Assembly (NCBI GenBank): GCA_020054055.1
Contig: JAGVLZ010000371.1
Coordinates: 1-7,356, forward strand
Source: Phycisphaerales bacterium
GTDB lineage: Bacteria; Planctomycetota; Phycisphaerae; Phycisphaerales; UBA1924
DNA length: 7,356 nucleotides
Reading direction: 5' to 3'
Made by a program: the position numbers and the translations under genes. Below, piece by piece: positions 5,327 through 7,356 of the stretch. The notes under the pieces were generated by a model. The model did no database searches, was not told where the DNA came from, and saw nothing but the letters and a program-made list of their open reading frames with translations. The first letter of the stretch is position 1, and each line of letters starts with the position of its first letter.

Positions 5327-6811
5327 TCAGGCGACGGTGCTGAGTCGGAGGCGGAGGCGTGAGTCGAAGTTGGTTGGCGAGTTCTGAGGAGCGTAAGCGT
5401 CGTCGAGTTCAGCGGGGTTGTGGTTCGGGTTGTGTGCGTTGTCGTTTGAGCGGCCGCGTGATTGGGAGCCGGCGGCGTCGTGGTTGGAGTTCTGGGAGTT
5501 CGACTGGCCGAGGTCGGCGCTGGTGTGCTGCTGGTTCTGTGGAGTCGAGTTGGCGATTGCGGGGGTGAGGTTGACGGCGATGCGATCGACCTGGATTCCG
5601 CGTGCTTCGAGGGAAGCGCGGAGCGTGCCGAGGTGATCGGTAAGCAACCGCTGTGCCGCGGGGGTTGCGGCGTCGATTCGGACATTGACCGAGGCGGCGT
5701 CGAGGGTCATGTTGATCCGCACTTCTCCGAGCGATTCCGGGACGAGGCGGATGTGAACGACTCCGCCGCGCTGCGCGAGGGCGGCGTTCAGGCCTCGTGA
5801 GACGATCTGGGGAGCGGGCGGCGGTTCTTCGGGCTGAGGTGCGGTGGAGAGGGTCGGGCGAGCGATGGTCGGTGTGTCGGTGGGCGTCGAGCGGGGCGCG
5901 GGTTCGGTGGGCAGTGATGGCTCGGGGCTTTGCGGCGCGGATTCGATTCGGAAGATCGAGTCGGTGTTGCGCGTGGGCGCATGGGCGGCGCTCTGTGGAG
6001 GCGTCTGATTGGTGGGTGATGGAGCGGGGCTTGCCGTGGCTGATGGTGCCGATTGCTTCGTGGCGACCGGCGCGGTTTCTTCGGCGGTCGGATCGGCGGG
6101 ACCGTCGGCCGCGTGCTCGGCATCCGTGCTTGGTTGGGTTGATGCGACGGGTTTGTTAGGCCCGGAGCGCGGCGGGGGGGGTTGCGTGGGAAGTTGGGTT
6201 GCGGCCGCCTGGGGAGTCGGAGTGGCGACCGATTGCGGCTGAGACTCGGGCTGCGCTGCGAGTGTTGCGCTCGATTGCGGTGCGGCGCTCTGCGGAGACG
6301 GGGCGTGGGTTGAAGATGTCTCGGGGAAGATTGAAGGCTGTGCGTTCGCGGGGGTGGGCGAAGGAACCGAGGGCACCAAGCCTGGAATCACGGGCGATTC
6401 CGGCGCGGCGATCGGCTCAGCCGGGATGATGGGGGTTGGCAGAACCCCCTTCGTTGCGGTCGGGGTTCCAGTGGTTGGGGCGTTGTCGGTTGGTGATGGC
6501 TGTTCGATGCCAGTCGTTGCGACGGGGGATTCGTCGGCTTCGTCGGCGTTTGCGTATTCCGACGTGGAAGCCGAGTCGGTCCCCTCCCTTACGGTCGGGG
6601 TTCGTTTCGATGGCGCATCATCGGCGCGTGGGCGCGGATTCTGCTTGCGCGAGAGGATGCGTTCGAAGGGCTCGGGGGAGCGCTCCGTGTCTTTTTTCCC
6701 CTGCGGCTCCGCCGTGGTGGGGGGTGTGGTCTGCTGTGTTTCCTTTGATCCGGCGTTTCGTGGGGTTGCTCCGCGTGCCACGTTTGAGGCCGGGATCAGG
6801 AGTTGGGTCAT
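5327..6811 (-). CDS. fliK: FliK, flagellar hook-length control protein
   Basis: A 494-residue protein. Residues 1-338 are low-complexity and rich in P, S, T, A and Q, as expected of the exported, poorly conserved ruler part of FliK. Residues about 339-418 form the conserved C-terminal Flg_hook domain: VVHIRLVPESLGEVRI, then VNVRIDAATPAAQRLL, then LRASLEARGIQVDRIAVNL. In the family this domain contacts FlhB and switches the export gate from rod and hook substrates to filament substrates. After it comes a 76-residue tail rich in N, Q, S and H; many FliK proteins also have a Q/N-rich end. The ATG has a good ribosome binding site and directly follows the stop of the MotE-like gene. flgD follows after a 188-base gap, the first clear break in the tight packing. 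A run of eight G on the plus strand (C on the coding strand) at 6174-6181 encodes part of a four-proline run. Confidence 0.93.
   Translation of the reverse strand: MTQLLIPASNVARGATPRNAGSKETQQTTPPTTAEPQGKKDTERSPEPFERILSRKQNPRPRADDAPSKRTPTVREGTDSASTSEYANADEADESPVATTGIEQPSPTDNAPTTGTPTATKGVLPTPIIPAEPIAAPESPVIPGLVPSVPSPTPANAQPSIFPETSSTHAPSPQSAAPQSSATLAAQPESQPQSVATPTPQAAATQLPTQPPPPRSGPNKPVASTQPSTDAEHAADGPADPTAEETAPVATKQSAPSATASPAPSPTNQTPPQSAAHAPTRNTDSIFRIESAPQSPEPSLPTEPAPRSTPTDTPTIARPTLSTAPQPEEPPPAPQIVSRGLNAALAQRGGVVHIRLVPESLGEVRINMTLDAASVNVRIDAATPAAQRLLTDHLGTLRASLEARGIQVDRIAVNLTPAIANSTPQNQQHTSADLGQSNSQNSNHDAAGSQSRGRSNDNAHNPNHNPAELDDAYAPQNSPTNFDSRLRLRLSTVA
6174..6181 (-). repeat. C8 homopolymer inside fliK
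   Basis: Eight C in a row on the coding strand, within the proline run of a QPPPPRSGP segment in the low-complexity half of FliK. It is the longest homopolymer I see in the window; a run of 7 lies in motE at 7312-7318. Such tracts can slip during replication, but nothing here shows that this one does. Confidence 0.6.
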
Positions 6812-7356
6812 TCACGGTCCTTCCGCCGGCGCGGTCCCCCCTGAGGCGAGGGGTTTGGCTGGCGGAGGATCGGAGGACGCAACGGCCGTGCCACGGAGGC
6901 GGAGGCGTTCGAGGAGTTCGGCGGCGAGGGCGGGGTCTTGGTTCTGGAACTCGGTGATGATCTTGGAGGCGATGCGAGGTGAGAGGGCGTTGATGTAGGA
7001 GACGACCTGCTCCATCTGGCCGGCGGCGAGGAGCGTGGACATCATGTTCTTGGCTTCGGGCGGCTTGACGCTCTGGTAGACCAGGACGGTTTTCTGGAAC
7101 TGTTCGGAGCCTTCCTCGTTGGCGATCGTCCGGCGCATCATGTTGAAGGCGTCGACCTCGGATTGGAACTGAGTGCGTTGGCGTTCGAGTTCCTCGCGTT
7201 CGCGGACGAGGGTGTTGATGAGGTCGGCGGTCTCGCGCTGGACGCGGCGGCCGTGCTGGGCGGCGATCTCCTCCTTCGCGGATTCGTCGTCGATTTTCTG
7301 CTCGGCGGTGAGGGGGGGCTTGCCGACTTTGGCGGCTTCGAGCGCGGCGGCGGCGG
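6812..7356 (-). CDS. motE: MotE/YlxF-like flagellar protein, 3' part (N-terminus outside window)
   Basis: The frame is open from the window edge to a TGA at 6814-6812, giving 180 visible residues; the true start lies beyond 7356. Visible residues 1-75 are charged and rich in E, K, Q and R (for example REREELERQRTQFQSEV) and look like a coiled coil. Residues about 93-155 (VYQSVKPPEAKNMM, then YINALSPRIASKI, then DPALAAELLERL) carry the repeated helical pattern of the MgtE N-terminal domain found in MotE and in B. subtilis YlxF. The tail is rich in P, A, S and G. In the family, MotE is an inner-membrane protein that chaperones MotC in alpha-proteobacteria, and YlxF lies just before fliK in the fla/che operon, as here. 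Role inferred: stator or basal-body accessory protein. The membrane anchor expected at the N-terminus cannot be seen. An ATG pair at 7141-7136 would give only 109 residues and cut off the coiled coil, so it is not the likely start. Confidence 0.82.
   Translation of the reverse strand, partial: AAAALEAAKVGKPPLTAEQKIDDESAKEEIAAQHGRRVQRETADLINTLVREREELERQRTQFQSEVDAFNMMRRTIANEEGSEQFQKTVLVYQSVKPPEAKNMMSTLLAAGQMEQVVSYINALSPRIASKIITEFQNQDPALAAELLERLRLRGTAVASSDPPPAKPLASGGTAPAEGP
6818..6824 (-). promoter_or_regulatory. Shine-Dalgarno of fliK, inside the end of motE
   Basis: GGAAGGA reads on the minus strand, with 6 bases between it and the ATG of fliK (6811-6809). It overlaps the last codons of the upstream gene, and the upstream TGA directly abuts the ATG. 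This fixes the fliK start and suggests coupled translation. Confidence 0.7.

Noticed and set aside
6354..6998. Plus-strand open frame (214 codons) opposite fliK and motE
   Set aside because: It crosses the fliK/motE junction antisense to both, and its composition mirrors the biased codons of the low-complexity half of FliK.

Overview
The window is a stretch of a flagellar biosynthesis cluster read entirely from the minus strand, so the genes run from the high-coordinate end to the low-coordinate end. In transcription order they are: the 3' part of a MotE/YlxF-like gene (7356-6812), fliK (6811-5327), a short flgD (5138-4635), a small flagellar-operon gene of the TIGR02530 type (4628-4113), flgE (3939-2209), fliL (1982-1377), fliN (1220-777) and fliO (716-72). 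A strong ribosome binding site and possible start codon sit at the left edge, where fliP would be expected. The order matches the conserved fla/che-type cluster of many phyla, except that flbD/swrD, motA and motB are not found between flgE and fliL, and fliM is not found between fliL and fliN.

The DNA is GC-rich, with strongly GC-biased third codon positions. This produces long open frames on the plus strand that are only shadows of the real genes. The intergenic repeats (CAGAGACGCAGAGA-type, CTGAAA-type and GGTGAG-type short repeats) resemble those I associate with Planctomycetota. With the flagellar gene order, this suggests a planctomycete, perhaps of the Phycisphaerae class. That is an inference from style and not a proof.

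Right part (4113-7356): the MotE-like protein, the hook-length ruler FliK, the hook cap FlgD and the TIGR02530 protein all serve hook assembly. fliK starts on the base after the motE stop codon, and the TIGR02530 gene starts 6 bases after flgD, so coupled translation is likely. The fliK-flgD gap (188 bases) carries a large imperfect inverted repeat. The gap before flgE (173 bases) carries three kinds of short tandem repeat in a row.

Middle and left (72-3939): FlgE is the hook subunit, with a large variable-domain insert. FliL is the stator-associated inner-membrane protein, FliN the C-ring subunit, and FliO the export-gate assembly protein. The 223-base gap between flgE and fliL holds no convincing gene; its only visible structure is an 8-base direct repeat.

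I found no mobile element with a transposase, no RNA gene, no CRISPR array and no clear new biological system. The points most worth a second look are the repeat cassettes in the gaps, the missing fliM and motAB at their usual places, the histidine-rich insert in FliL, the FlgE insert, and a run of eight identical bases inside fliK.
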